A stretch of 64,000 nucleotides of DNA from Coleophoma eucalyptorum (lineage: Eukaryota > Ascomycota > Leotiomycetes > Helotiales > Dermateaceae): positions 186,001-250,000 of the forward strand of contig JALRME010000018.1 in assembly GCA_026120035.1 (NCBI GenBank), given 5' to 3'. This document shows positions 11,017 to 23,851 of this stretch, piece by piece. The translations under genes were made by a program, and so were the position numbers. Numbering within the stretch: the stretch's first letter is position 1; each line of letters opens with the position of its first letter. The notes beneath the pieces are model-generated. The model was not told where the DNA came from and ran no database searches. It saw only the letters and a list, made by a program, of their open reading frames with translations.

Positions 11017-13317
11017 ATGCCGAGGATTCGACCTCCAACGACGGGCTACTCCAAGATTGCCCAGGCTGAGGAATTCAGTGACGACTCGGACGAAGATAAC
11101 TTTGAAGACCGTCGCCCTTCATTGCTACCAGCTTCCGCTCCACGGTATGCCTCTATTAACCAACCTCGTCCGCATGGGGGTATGTATACAGAAGGAGCTA
11201 CGTCTCCTCGAATGGCCCGACCTCGCAGACGGCAGCGAAGCAACTCATCTGGTGTCGACATCAAAGCAATTAATGCACGGTTAGAAAGATGGGCAGACGA
11301 GATAGCTTCCAAATTCAAAATGAAAAAAGTCAAGGGTAAGACTGAAGAAGAGGAGAAGTTGGAGATACACCATTCTGTCTTTCAAGCACCCGATGGCGTA
11401 CGACCTGCAACGGCCGAAACTCTCACATCCGAGCCAAACTCTGATCGAATGACGAAGAGTGAGTTCGATGCAGTGGTAGAAAGCGTGCAAATCGCCATCG
11501 AGCAGGGCATACATCCAAAGATGATATCACAAGGTAGTTCTGGGAGCTACTTTGCACGAAATAGCGATGGCAAAGTTGTTGGAGTCTTCAAGCCGAAAGA
11601 CGAGGAACCATATGCGGCAGGAAATCCAAAATGGAACAAATGGATACATCGGAACTTGTTTCCGTGCTTCTTTGGCAGAGCGTGCCTCATTCCGAACCTG
11701 AGTTATGTATCCGAAGCTGCCGCTTATACCCTCGATTGCCGATTGCGAACGAACTTAGTCCCTTACACCGACATTGTCTGTCTTTCATCCAAGTCATTCC
11801 ACTATGATTTTTGGGCCCGAAGAAACTTCTATCGAAAGAAGAAGCCCTTCCCTGCAAAGGTGGGCAGTTTTCAGGTCTTTTTGAAGGGCTTCAAGGATGC
11901 AAACATCTTTCTGCGGGAGTATCCGTGGCCAGATCAACACAATGGAGGCTTCAGACCGAATGAAGAATCAAGAAAGAAACATAAACCATGGCGGGAAACA
12001 TGCAGACCTAGTGGTGCCCAATCGGACGACGAAGGAGAGGGAAGTATGCCTGCTACATCTCCAAACGACCCTAATAACCGCCGCTTCGTCTGGACAGATG
12101 CACTGCAGCAGTCCTTCCGAGAAGAGCTTGAGAAGCTGGTCATTCTAGATTATATCATGAGAAACACGGATAGAGGGTTGGACAATTGGATGATCAAAGT
12201 GGATTGGGAGAATCAGGATGTTTCTATTGTTTCTGAGCCACCTCAGATGAATGGAGGCCACGACTCGGAGCCGTCACCCCGTATGGCTGCTACCTCTGAG
12301 AACATAAATCTTTCAAATTTGCCATCGGATCCGTACAGGCTTCAGCAGCCCATGAACGCGTCAAACAGATCGGCAAACCCATGGGCAGGACCGACGATGT
12401 CGATTGGAGCTATTGATAATAGTTTATCTTGGCCATGGAAACATCCTGATGCATGGCGAAGCTTTCCTTTTGGATGGCTATTTCTGCCAGTCTCCCTTAT
12501 TGGACAGCCGTTTTCTCAGAAGACAAGAGATCATTTCTTGCCGCTACTCACATCTAAGCAATGGTGGAGTGAGACTCAGATGGAGCTCAGAAAAGTGTTC
12601 AGTCAAGATGCAGACTTTCAAGAAAAGATGTTCGCAAGACAAATTGCTGTTATGAAGGGTCAGGCGTGGAATGTCGTCGAGACTTTGAAAACATCAGACC
12701 ATGGGCCTTTGGAATTGACGAGGCGAGCACGAGTCTGTGTTTGGGATGACTTGGTTGACATCCCTATCGCAACCCCTATGCGCATGCCTTCTGCTGAAAT
12801 GCGAAGGCAGTCCGAATTCAATAAGGACCTCGACGATGAAATGGATATTAGCGCTGCAAATGCATCGACTCCCCAACCCGATCTTTTGGGATTAGCAAGC
12901 CCACCAGCTGAGCTTCCAAATCCGAATAGATTCGAGCTTGCAAGCCCTCGGGCCAGCGAAGATGCATCAAGCTTCCAACCTCCTGAGTCTCCCGGAACAA
13001 TCATGAATGCTGGATTTGACAGACACAGTAACTCACGGCATCAGGTCAGGTTCTCGGATCGGCCTACGCACTCACGGAACCGCATGAGCTATGATGGTCC
13101 GTCACGGTCTCCTCTAACGAGCCCTCGAAACCACAATAGAAGATTTTCACTCTCAAGCCGAAGCCGAGGCGCTACGGGCATTATGTATGAGGGAGACGAT
13201 CTCGAAGGCGATCTTGGATATGCGGCAGCTGAGGGCATGGAAGGAAATCAGAGGAAAGTTATCGTCGAGCGCCTCGAGACAGTCAAGAGCAAAAATCCAG
13301 TGTTCACGTGGTGCTGA
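11017..13317 (+). CDS. LSB6: Phosphatidylinositol 4-kinase type II, LSB6
   Basis: Single exon, 766 aa. Phosphorylates PI to PI4P on endosomal/vacuolar membranes. A disordered N-terminus (to ~140) precedes the type II kinase fold: glycine loop GSSGSYFA (~172), catalytic Lys in GVFKPKDEEP, catalytic loop NTDRGLDNWMIK (~382-393) and the metal-binding Asp in AIDNSLSWPWKHP (~465). Between the last two the kinase carries an extra ~70-residue Ser/Pro-rich insert, and the tail (from ~610) is disordered and Ser/Pro-rich, ending KSKNPVFTWC. Where animal PI4KII has the palmitoylated CCPCC, this protein has LFPCF (214-218), keeping one of four cysteines. Yeast Lsb6 also binds Las17/WASP; nothing here tests that. 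Start ATG is the first in frame. Confidence 0.93.
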   Translation: MPRIRPPTTGYSKIAQAEEFSDDSDEDNFEDRRPSLLPASAPRYASINQPRPHGGMYTEGATSPRMARPRRRQRSNSSGVDIKAINARLERWADEIASKFKMKKVKGKTEEEEKLEIHHSVFQAPDGVRPATAETLTSEPNSDRMTKSEFDAVVESVQIAIEQGIHPKMISQGSSGSYFARNSDGKVVGVFKPKDEEPYAAGNPKWNKWIHRNLFPCFFGRACLIPNLSYVSEAAAYTLDCRLRTNLVPYTDIVCLSSKSFHYDFWARRNFYRKKKPFPAKVGSFQVFLKGFKDANIFLREYPWPDQHNGGFRPNEESRKKHKPWRETCRPSGAQSDDEGEGSMPATSPNDPNNRRFVWTDALQQSFREELEKLVILDYIMRNTDRGLDNWMIKVDWENQDVSIVSEPPQMNGGHDSEPSPRMAATSENINLSNLPSDPYRLQQPMNASNRSANPWAGPTMSIGAIDNSLSWPWKHPDAWRSFPFGWLFLPVSLIGQPFSQKTRDHFLPLLTSKQWWSETQMELRKVFSQDADFQEKMFARQIAVMKGQAWNVVETLKTSDHGPLELTRRARVCVWDDLVDIPIATPMRMPSAEMRRQSEFNKDLDDEMDISAANASTPQPDLLGLASPPAELPNPNRFELASPRASEDASSFQPPESPGTIMNAGFDRHSNSRHQVRFSDRPTHSRNRMSYDGPSRSPLTSPRNHNRRFSLSSRSRGATGIMYEGDDLEGDLGYAAAEGMEGNQRKVIVERLETVKSKNPVFTWC

Positions 13318-14283
13318 AGAGTTTGTAGGAGCTTTGCGGTGGCCAATGGGATTTGTAATACCATGGGGGGCGTATTAGGTGCATTGAGACAAAGATGCAA
13401 GGAATAGACTCAGCATGGGTATAGGTCATGAAGAAAAAAAAATGCTTTTCTGCTTTCGCATTAACTATACGGTATATACATTTACTTGATTCTAATTCTT
13501 TAAAGGTTTATTGATATTGGGTGCTTACACGTGGGTCCGAGTCACTTTAACAGTTCTGCAGGTGTAGGGGAGCGAATCTTCTACCAAAGTACCTCACTTC
13601 CATCACAGGATTCTCCTTTAGTGAATGCACTCAACCCTCGGAATGTACTTCGTAGTGGGAAGTTGTAGTATACCTTACTATTGCTCCCGGAAAGCCGAGT
13701 CAGCACCTTTTACTCTCCAACTATGAGGTTGGCGAGTAAGGCTTACCGAGACGGCCGATCATAACGTCCAACATTGCTAAGAGAGGTAGTACTCTTGTAT
13801 CTTTGGGCACTGCCGAATAGAGCCATTACACACTGAACATGCAGGCGAAGTAACCGAGTAATAGAACATATAAGCCCCATAAATGTGAGTGAATTGCAGA
13901 GTGAAGTTCTAGTTCTGATAATCGCGTACCCCATTGCCTGTTTCGGGCAAGTATTTCGTGATCATCCGTTCGGCCTCAGCAATTATTCATCCTACGGACG
14001 ATAACAAATCAACGCCGCCGTCACTCCTCCACGCTCAAGTGACTAACTTCTGCGACAGACTCGTTATCGCCGAACCAGCTTCACTTGCTCCTCAATATTT
14101 CCTTTGCGCCAACTCTTTTCTCACCTTTGTTACATCGTACCACCACTTACATGCCTTCTTTCTTGAGAAACCGCAAAACGCGGGTTACTTGACAGCGCAA
14201 ACCTCGAGCGAGCGAAGAACGACAACGACACCGCTGCATGCGACAACATAACAAGCTCTTTGTGCTGGGCGAAACACGCCGGT
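13318..14283. other. LSB6 to SNF2-gene spacer
   Basis: About 970 bp with no supported gene; 3' UTR of LSB6 (a poly-A-like run near 13434-13441) and the promoter/leader of the next gene. Confidence 0.4.
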
Positions 14284-17200
14284 ATGGCGTCTTGGAACCA
14301 GTATAATGGTAGGTGAATTATTTCCACTTCTTGGTCTCCTTTACGTGCGGACACAAGCCAACTCCCAAGGAGTTCAGTGAAGGAGTCACTTGTGCCACCC
14401 TTGAAGTGCGCCTTTAGACTGGTACTGATGTATCCTGTGAAAAGGTTTCCCGCCCTCAAATAACCAAACAAACGCGAACGGCGGATCCGCGCAGCCTTAC
14501 TCGACCCCGACATGGAACGCTGCTGCGCTCTTGAACCCTAGGGGTTTCCAGCAACCTGCGCACCAGCCAAAGGATGAGCACAGAGTGGGTGGTTTTGCAC
14601 AGTACAGCAACTCCCCTGGACTCAGTTTTCAATTTGATAGTCCCGGAGGTTCACCAGCTCCAGCGCAGTACCAGAGCTTGCCTTCGAATATTGGCAGCGC
14701 GAGTAACGACTACTCTAACGTTTTCAATAATGGCAATGCGCAGATGAATGGCATGGGACATATGTTAGAACGCATGCATAATGTTGAGGACCGAAGTATG
14801 CTTCCTCAAAAGCGACGGAAGATCCACGATGACTCTCCAGACAATGCTAGAACACCTGAATTTACTGGAGGGGGAAAGGGTGGGGTACTTGGGCAATATA
14901 TGAAGGACAAGAAAGATGAGGGACGAAAAGAGATGCTGGCCAAGGGTACATCTGTTGATTTATCTGGTAGGGATATCCTATTTGGAAGCGGCGAAAGACA
15001 GGCTGACTTAGAACAGTGGACGACGAGCCAGATGTTGTCATTGTAGGCGATGCGGGCGACAAAGAAGTGTGCTATGGACGTATAGAAGGTGCTGAAATCA
15101 ATGCCTTCAAGGTTCCGACTCCAAAACCAGGAGCTGTAGCAATGTCGAACAATTACTGGCCACAGGTGAAGATAGTTTTAAGACGACGTGTTGGCGACAA
15201 GACAACCGTCATCCATGCAGTTGATAGCACGCGTTCAGTCATCGGATGTGTGGATGTCAACACTGCCATCGGTATATGTCCAATACTGGACTCAAAGTAC
15301 AATATTCGGACATCTTGCCGAATACTAACAAGACCAAAGAGACAGGATGACTTACCTCCGGGCGCGGACACATCTACGCGCTATGGACTCGATTTGAATA
15401 TGTATGGGCCAAAGAAATATGCGATCCCTATCGGTAAACATCTTTCTCAGAAACAGCTATGGCTACGGACACCGTTGTTCATGGAGGCCGGGATTGAGCT
15501 CCACAATCCACACACGATCTTGAAAATTCAACAGCCTGCAAGAACCCCGGCTTCTTCTGGATATCGATCACAAGGGCCTGTTCGTACAGTAGAAGAGATT
15601 CGCAATGAAGTCATTGGCATGTTCGATACCTTGGAGGTTTCAGAGAACCTACCGGTGATGGATCCAGATCCTCGAATTACAACCGAGCTTCTTCGTCATC
15701 AAAAGCAAGGTCTATATTTTATGATCAATAAGGAGAGAGTTCGTGGTTTTGGTCCCGACGAAAAGGGAAACAATTGTAGTTTATGGAAGTTGCAATTCGG
15801 CAACAATGGTCAAAGGACTTACTATAATGTCATAACGGGCCAGGAAGTACGGCAACCTCCTCCACACTTGCGTGGGGGAATATTGGCAGATGTGATGGGT
15901 CTTGGTAAGACTCTCAGTATCTTGTCTTTATTGGTCACAACTTTGGGTGAGTCAGGCCAATGGGCTATGAAACAGCCTGGTGATACTCAGGATCAGCGTG
16001 TGGAAAAACCACAGCCAAAAAGTGGTAAACCTTCTGCTGTACCCAAAGTTGATCAAGCATCTCTAGTATTGAACTCAAAGGCGACCCTCTTGGTGTGTCC
16101 GCTAAGTACTATTGCCAACTGGGAGGAACAGATTAAGCAACACATCGAACCAGGCACCCTCAATTACTACATCTATCATGGTGCTGGTCGAATCAAGGAT
16201 GTACACAAGCTCGCCGAGTTTGACCTGGTAATCACCACTTATGGATCCGTTGCAAGCGAGTTCAACTACCGTAGCAAGAACAAGCAGGGTAAAGCGCTAC
16301 CTCTAGAAGAAATTAATTGGTTTCGGATCGTTCTGGACGAAGCTCATATGATTCGGGAACAAGCTACCCAACAGTCAAAAGCTATTTGTAGGCTTTCAGC
16401 ACAGCGACGATGGGCTGTTACTGGTACTCCTGTACAGAACCGACTTGATGATCTTGGTGCTTTGATGACGTTTCTTCGGATCAAGCCATTCGATGAGAAG
16501 GGCGGGTTTGCACAATATATCATGGCACCCTTCAAAATGTGCGATCCTGAAATACTTCCAAAGCTACGGCTCTTAGTCGATAGTATTACGCTTCGCCGTT
16601 TAAAGGATAAGATAGACTTGCCGAAACGCCATGATCACTTGGTCAAACTTGACTTCAATCCCGAAGAACGAAGACTTTACGAGATCTTTGCCAAGAATGC
16701 AAGCGATCGTGTGAAGGTCATTGTTGGTCAGCGGGAGAAAAGCCTGGGAGGTAGATCATACGTACATATTCTGCAATCAATCCTACGACTTCGACTCATC
16801 TGTGCACATGGCAAAGATCTGCTAAGCGAAGAGGACCTGAAGGTCATGCATGGTCTAAGCAAAGATTCGGCCATTGATCTTGATGACGAAGATGATGACG
16901 GCCCTGCTTTGACAGCTCGACAAGCGTACGATATGTACAAGCTGATGAAGGAGACGAATGCAGATGTATGCTTGACATGCAATGGAAAAATTGGCCCGAG
17001 AGACGTTGTCGATTCGGATGCCGAGCCCAAGGACGAGATCATTGGTCATATGACACCTTGTTTCCATATTCTCTGTCCCGGTTGCATAGTCAGGTACAAA
17101 ACTACCTTAGAGGAGGTAGCACAGGGGAAATCTCAGCTAGACTGTCCAATCTGCAAACAAAATATCAGGCTTTGCTATTTCCCCTTGCGACAAGGAGGTA

Positions 17201-17832
17201 TTGATGATGAGGAAGAATGTTCCGAATCACAGGGCAATTCGAAGCATGGCAAACAACTAGGAGTTTATAACGGACCTCATACGAAAACGAAAGCGCTTAT
17301 TGACGACTTGCTTCGCTCCAAGGAAGAGTCCGAGTCAAAGCCTTTCGATCCACCTATCAAAAGTGTTGTGTTTTCTGGCTGGACAGCACATCTTGATCTA
17401 ATTCAAACAGCTCTTGAGCAGAATGGTATTACCTACACCCGTCTTGATGGCAAAATGTCCCGTGCAAGTCGAGGAGCTGCCTTGGACTGCTTCCGTGATG
17501 ATCCTTCGATTCACGTAATTCTTGTTTCCATCACCGCTGGAGGTCTTGGTTTGAATCTGACGACTGCCAACAAGGTTTACGTTATGGAACCTCAGTATAA
17601 CCCGGCAGCTGAAGCACAGGCAGTTGATCGTGTCCATAGACTCGGACAGAGGAGAGAAGTAGAGACAGTTCGCTATATCATGAACGATAGTTTCGAGGAG
17701 AAGATGCTGGAGCTGCAGGAGAAGAAGAAGAAGCTTGCAAGCTTGAGTATGGATAGCTCTGGTAAACAATCGATGGATAAGAACGAAGCTGCCAGGAAGA
17801 GACTTGAGGATCTGCGAAGTCTCTTCAAATAG
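14284..17832 (+). CDS. Rad5/HLTF-like SNF2 ATPase with RING finger
   Basis: Exons 14284-14308, 14445-14966 and 15017-17832 give 1,120 aa. The start MASWNQYNGFPPSNNQ follows from splicing a 136-nt intron; the second intron (50 nt, phase 1, GTAGGG...AACAG with CTGAC branch) joins DLS to VDDEPDVVIV. Layout: disordered N-terminus; a HIRAN-like region (~195-310, beginning KEVCYGRIEGA); helicase motif I GLGKT (~475) and DEAH box (~621); C3HC4-type RING between the lobes (~834-896, CLTCNGKIG ... CPICKQ); C-terminal lobe with DRVHRLGQRR (~960-1075). This order is that of Rad5/HLTF/SHPRH enzymes, which polyubiquitinate PCNA and remodel stalled forks. Whether it is the true Rad5 orthologue or a Rad5-like paralogue cannot be told by eye. 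Confidence 0.9.
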
Positions 17833-19058
17833 AGTGTATTTGATGGAAGGGGAGGGGGTTTAGGTTTTATAATTGCATTTAGGGACGGCGTTTCTTTATA
17901 TCCGGCTGGCATCTGGCATATGATACTGTTTGGCAGGGTGGTCGTTTTCTGCGACTTTAGTCGCTTTTCCTATGCTTTATGGGGTGGTTTTCGTGGGCTA
18001 TGAGCATTTAGAGGCATTAGCGCTTGCTGAGCTGTTTAGATATCGGAAAACATCATGGCTGAGAGAAGCAGAGCGAGCTTCCTTTCTCACACGAGTATTG
18101 GGTGTATCGAGACCTTACGAAATGTACAACGATTGAGATGCTGTCGCTCACTCTTTCGGTCTTGCACCTCTTGTAGTATGTCCAAGTCTACGACAATGAT
18201 ATCACGTGCCGGCATTAAAAGTACAGTATGAACTCCCACACCACTCCCCCAAGTTCATCTCAAGGGTTTGTTTCATGGCATCGTTCCTTGGGTCCCCTTC
18301 AATCTGGGCATGTCTTACCAACATCGGCTGGGCTGTGTCAGCTGGCGCACCTCTGATATGAGATGCCAACTCAGAGGCGATAACGACGAATGAAGTGTAG
18401 TTCGCGCCTCTTTCGTTCATTGCCAACTTCGGCACCTCCCGTGTCCGCTTCACTGGGCAACTCGTCACACTGTCGCTCGACTACCTTTCACCTCTTTCTG
18501 TCACGAACCTGGCCATAGAACAGGACGAACTCATCTTAAAAGTATTTTCAGATTCTGTTCTCACTTGGGAGTATCTACTTCTTATTGGAGACCCTATAAT
18601 TGCAACCAGGACCTGGACGTCGGGCGGCGAAGTGCCTCTGAGCCAACGAAATTAACCGCTGTCCATGTTGGTTGCGGAGGTTGACGTCCAATCATTCTGG
18701 TGCACCACTTCCCAATGCCGCCATGCTGCCAGGCACACGCCCAAAACAAGAAGCAGACTCGAGCTCTTCTGGGCAGCACCGTTGTCGACCGAGCCACGAT
18801 TGGTACACGGTATCTAGATACCGTACAGGCGCTTGTGATGACATGCAGCCATTTCCACACGGTAGGAACGAATCAGCTCTTTGTATTCCACTCTTGCCTG
18901 CTGCATCTCAGCTCTTTTCCTTTCGCAATGGCGACTTTCGCTCGCAGTTTTATGTCCTGTCCTTCTCCTCTTTTTCCCCTCATCTTCTCTCTTTATTCCG
19001 CTCTGGTAGCACATTCGTTGTTCTTGGTGGGAATGTTGGCCTGCAAGTCGTCGTGGCC
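17833..19058. other. Spacer upstream of disordered orphan
   Basis: About 1.2 kb. Short frames only. The frame that becomes coding at 19059 is open back to about 18672, so a more upstream start cannot be excluded, but the upstream part is C/T-rich leader-like sequence. Confidence 0.4.
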
Positions 19059-20839
19059 ATGAAGACATTGAGCGGATATGTCGATGATACCTATTCACAA
19101 TGGCTGCCCTCAGCTATGACTTGTTGTGTGCGGGATCAGTCACCAATACGTGGTAAGCACAACTTCTTGGCTTCGCCAGTGCGAATCTAATTACTGCAGG
19201 TTTTGAGAATCCCATGACTGTCCTTCATACTTCCCAACCACAACTTGTTCCTCCGCCAGTGTTTAGTATCCAAGAGAGGCCTACGTCACGAGGACGGGAG
19301 TTGGTGGATCGGAGTCGGAATTTTGCATCGCGCGCATCAAGTCGCGGAAGCTTCTCCGTAAGAAGAAAACTCAATGCCTACAATGGACCTCGGAAAGAGA
19401 GACCGCGCCGGACGCGAGTTGAGGATATTGGTGCCCCATCTGATTTTCGACGAGTCGACAATGCCATGCCAAGGATGGCTGATCACTTCAGACCTTTAGA
19501 GCTGAGTATTTATATGCCTGAGAACCAGCTGTCGCCAATACTTTCGCATTTTGGTACTGTCGACGATCATCCACTTCCCCATCACCCTTCAATAAAGCCA
19601 TCATACCCACCAGCAGCTCTCACTCATGCCCGAAGCGAGTCTTCTCTCTCCTTCAATATTCCTCGGAAGCCCATTAGATCTAGCTCAGGTACTTCATCCA
19701 ACGCAAAACCATTCGTTCAGAGACAAGCGTCAACCAGTATGCAAGACCGATTCACTACCAAAGAGAAAGATCTTCCAAGACTTCCACCAGCAGCACGTTT
19801 AAGAACTTCTACGGAGCCGCTTATCTACGATCGTGTAAAGTCGGCTTTGCATGAGAAGTATGAATTAGAACAGCGATTACGTGACATTGAAGTCGTCATT
19901 GAGGAGCGTCAATCTCTATATATGAGCAGTAGGCCTGCGAGTAGGATGTCTTCTAGTACTCGTCCTGTGAGCAGCATATATGGGGACTCGACTGGTAATG
20001 TTCCTTTCTTTGCTGAATATAATATTCTTATTGACTCTTTAGAACCATTACCACCTATGCCGCTATTTCATCCATCTTTTGCGGAACGTGTGGCAGATCC
20101 ACCTCTGAAGGAACGCCCTGATACAGCACCTACGAAGACAGTTCACATTCCCAATCGTGCCAAATCATTCACAGAAGCATCTGCTGCATTCAATCGACCG
20201 TTGCATCCTTTCACACCACTTGCTACAACTCCAAAACGGCTCGATCGCACCATCCCTCCACCACGATTTGCCCTTCCACCCAAGGATATGGAGAAAGTAA
20301 TTCCTCCATCTACTCAGTTCTCTCCCTCATCACACCAATTGGATGATGCTATTCTGCCTCCCCCTCTCCCTCTCGTTCTTCAATCAAATCGGCCTCCTCT
20401 GAGAAAGAAGAAATCCTTCTCGCGAGTTTCCAATTGGCTTTTCCCGGATCCAGATAACGAGCACACTCGGAACATCTCTCTAGACTCCGTCACAAATACC
20501 CCAAAGCCGATAACTTCACGTGATGGTTTCTATCAATGTGTGGACATCAATAATAGGAGAAGGATGAGTACAACGTCTGCAAGCACTGTGAGCACGTTAG
20601 AGAGCGAATTAGACGAGCCAACTGTACCAACAACGGTATGGACCCCACAATCGAGTCCTGGGAAAGGGAAGAAGATGGATCTGATTATCAATGAGGTCGA
20701 GATGAAACGAGATCCATCCTTCGACTCGCCTAGGCAGGATCGAAGTGTGGAGTTAACGCGAGTGAGGACTTTTGGCGAGCAGGATGGTCATAATTGGCGA
20801 GGTGTACATGGCAGAGGAAGTGTTGGCGTTGCTTTTTAA
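19059..20839 (+). CDS. Disordered Ser/Pro-rich orphan protein
   Basis: Exons 19059-19152 and 19200-20839 (47-nt intron GTAAGC...CTGCAG, phase 1) give 577 aa; the junction reads QSPIRG-FENPMTVLHT. An ATG at 19116 in the same frame is an alternative start. No known domain. Visible: basic Arg/Ser-rich N-terminus (RGRELVDRSRNFASRASSR), a short motif LELSIYMPENQLSPIL (~147), a probable short coiled coil around VKSALHEKYELEQRLRDIE (~250-275), many SRP/PP motifs, and a proline-rich stretch before KKKSFSRVSNWLFP (~435). It looks like a fungus-specific scaffold or signalling protein with phosphosites; function unknown. Confidence 0.75.
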
Positions 20840-21294
20840 AAGGTCGGATAAGGTATGGAGGCCAATTGGTTTTTATTAAGGCACTGATACCACTTGCGCT
20901 GTATTTGATCTACCGCTTTGTCACATTAGAAAAGCATGAGCTGAGTACTCTGCATTAATATAACTATGGGATAGCTATTGCTTATCTGTTTTACCTTTAG
21001 AGTCGCATGAAGGGTCCAATCTGCCTTGGAATGTTTTGGTCTTATTATAATATTCCTTCAACCATGCAACTAGAAATAGCATTATGGTAAAGAAAAGATT
21101 GACTTTTAGAAAGAATTAGCAAACCGAAATGGGAAATCAATATCACGTGATTATGAACTTCGCGAATCGCGACGTGAAGCAAATATATCAGCGCGGTTGC
21201 GACAGAGCTCGCGAGCAAGCAAACCGCCATGATCGCATGAACAATAAGTCAGTCTCGAATACTGCAAAATAAAAGACTTAATAAGTCTGCCAAC
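20840..21294. other. Spacer
   Basis: About 455 bp, AT-rich; 3' UTR of the orphan and promoter of the RNA-binding protein gene. A GATCGC/CGCGAATCGCGA palindrome-like patch sits near 21155-21175. Confidence 0.35.
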
Positions 21295-23851
21295 ATGTTG
21301 TTTTCAGAGGAAGATGCTCCGGAGTTGAAGAAATGGATTGTTAAAAGGCTTGAGAATACGTAGGTTTAGATTCACATAGAGAGGCTCTTTCATATAACGG
21401 AACTTTTGGCTAACTTCTTTTCGGGCCAGTTCGGATGCTGATGCAGATGTACTTGCGGATTATGTTCTTGCGCTCTTACGGCATGACGGAGATGTTGCGA
21501 CGGTACGAAGGCTGTGCGAAGAAGAGATTCCCGATTTCTTGAAAGAAGGTAGAGCAAGCACTGCACAAAGAGCGCGAAGCTAGGATCTCTTGCTAATCTG
21601 AACGCACCAGATTCTTCTGTCTTCGTTCAAGACGTCTTCGATGCGATTCAGTACAAATCCTACCTACCAGGCGCACCTCCACCACCTAGAAGACAGCCTC
21701 CTGGAGCCATGCCACCTACATATAGCGGTTCAGGAATGCCCGGAGCCCCGATGGGTCCTCAGAACGGATCGCGAAAACGCACATACAATGACCGCGGGGA
21801 TGGTGATGCTCAAGATCGGGGACTCATGGCGGGGGGAGATCCGCGTACTTACAAGCAGCCTCGTCGCGGGCGTGGTGGTTTTGGGAATGACTTTGGAAGC
21901 GCGAGAGGTGGTCATGCTGCTGGACGACAGCCGTCGTCCATGAATTTTCAACAAGGACCAGGAGCACCTTTTCAGGGTCTGCCGCAGATGCCTAGCCCCC
22001 CGCCAGGCATGCCTCCTCTGGATCCTAATAATCCTATGGCTGCCATTATGGCTATGCAAGCTATGGGCTTTGCAGTTCCTGGTATGCCGGGTTTTCCACC
22101 TGCTTCAGCTTCACCTCCACCGCCTGTGGTTAAAAAGCAGAGATGTAGGGATTACGATACCAAAGGATTCTGTGCTAGAGGGAATGCTTGTATGTTTGAG
22201 CATGGGAATGACTCGATATATGTTCCACCCGGAACGAAGAATGATGGTAGGAGATTGCTTTATGACTTGTTCTTGTCAAGCGGTTTTAAGTTTGCTAATA
22301 TTTCACAGAATATGATCCAAATAACGCAGCAATCGATGAAGTAAATCCTTACAATGACCAGTTTATGGCACCGGATTACGAGAACTCTGGCCGAGGACGA
22401 GGCCGGGGACGTGGTAGAGGTGGCCAGCGTGGTGATCGTGGAGGAAACAACTCTAGAAGAGGTGGTCGAGCAGAATTCTCATCTGATCGTCCTTCTCTTG
22501 ACAGAAACAATACCACAATTGTGATCGAGCAAATACCCGAGGAAAAGTTTTCCGAGGAAGCAGTCCGGGAATTCTTCACCGAGTTTGGAAACATCACTGA
22601 GGTCTCTATGAAGCCGTACAAGAGACTTGCGTTGGTAAAATTTGAGGATTGGGATGCTGCTCAGAAAGCCTATAGGTCACCTAAGGTTATCTTCGACAAT
22701 CGATTCGTCAAAGTCTACTGGTTCAAGAGTCCAGAGTCCTTGCCACAGCCACCAGCAGGCTCTGGGGCAAATGGGCACGGAGGATCTGGGCCAGCACCAG
22801 CACGAGCAACGTCAGAGCCTCAAATTGATATCGAGGAATTTGCCCGCAAGCAGGAAGAAGTACAGAAAGCGCATGAGGAGAAACAGAAGAAGAAACTGGA
22901 GATGGAGAACGCGAGGAAAGAACTTGAAAAGCGCCAGGAAGAGCTACTAAAGAATCAAGCCGAGGAGAAAAGAAAGTTGATGGAACGGATAGCAGCGAAA
23001 AGTGGAGGGTCAGGCTCTCCAGCTCTCAAGAAAGATGATGGCTCTCCTGCACCACCTGAAGGCAAGACTCTATCTCAAACAGAAGCTTTAAAGGCACAGT
23101 TAGCTGCATTAGAAGCTGAAGCTCAGTCGCTGGGAATCGATACTTCCATGACTGATGACTCATCATGGGGCGGTAGGGGCAGAGGTCGTGGAAGAGGTGG
23201 ATATAGAGGCAGGGGGGCCTTCGTACCAAGAGGGACTCGCGGGGGCTATAGAGGGCGTGGAGGCGCACCCTTTGCTGGTGGGCCAAATCCTTATAAGCTC
23301 GACAACCGTCCAAAGAAGATTGCCTTAACGGGAGTGGATTTCACATCCTCAATAAACGACGAGAGTTTAAGGCAGTATCTATTGGTATGTATCCTACTCG
23401 CTTCACGTTTCTTTTATAGAAATCCATGCTAATTTATACGTCGCAGGGCGTGGGTGAATATGCCGACATAGAGACAACATCGGAACGCACGTCGATAACT
23501 TTCAAGGATCGATTCACAGCCGAGAAATTCATGTACGGCACACCTGGGTGCGAGATTCCATCAGTGGGCAAAGTCGACATGACATGGGTTCAAACTCCAT
23601 TACCTCCCGTGAACCTCAACAACACCACCTCTGCCTCCTCTACCTTCCCAGCACCAGGGGCAAAGTCCCAGCACCCAACTAAGAATGACGTTGATGCCGA
23701 TACAGCCATGGACGAGGGTGATGCGATGGCGTCAAGTCCTGCAGGCAATGGTGCTGGTAATGGCGGGAATTATAACTCTGGTGCTGCGGCCATGAAAGAG
23801 GAGAACCTGGACTATGACGTCGCAGACGATAATGATTGGGGACCGCAGTAA
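21295..23851 (+). CDS. RBM26/27-like RNA-binding protein (PWI-like, CCCH, RRM, RGG)
   Basis: Exons 21295-21359, 21430-21548, 21611-22246, 22309-23384 and 23447-23851 give 766 aa. Order of parts: N-terminal PWI-like helical domain (1-~80, EEDAPELKKWIVKRLE ... ADYVLALLRHDGD); proline-rich linker; CCCH zinc finger CRDYDTKGFCARGNACMFEH (~237-257); RGG block (~300-327); RRM (~341-415, TTIVIEQIPEEKF and LALVKFEDW); Glu/Lys coiled coil (~447-507); second RGG block (~559-597); a degenerate second RRM (~607-685, KKIALTGVDFTSSI); acidic tail. This architecture matches RBM26/RBM27 and S. pombe Rmn1, partners of the Mtl1/PAXT nuclear exosome-targeting machinery. I infer nuclear RNA decay. Convergent with MTC6. 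Confidence 0.88.
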
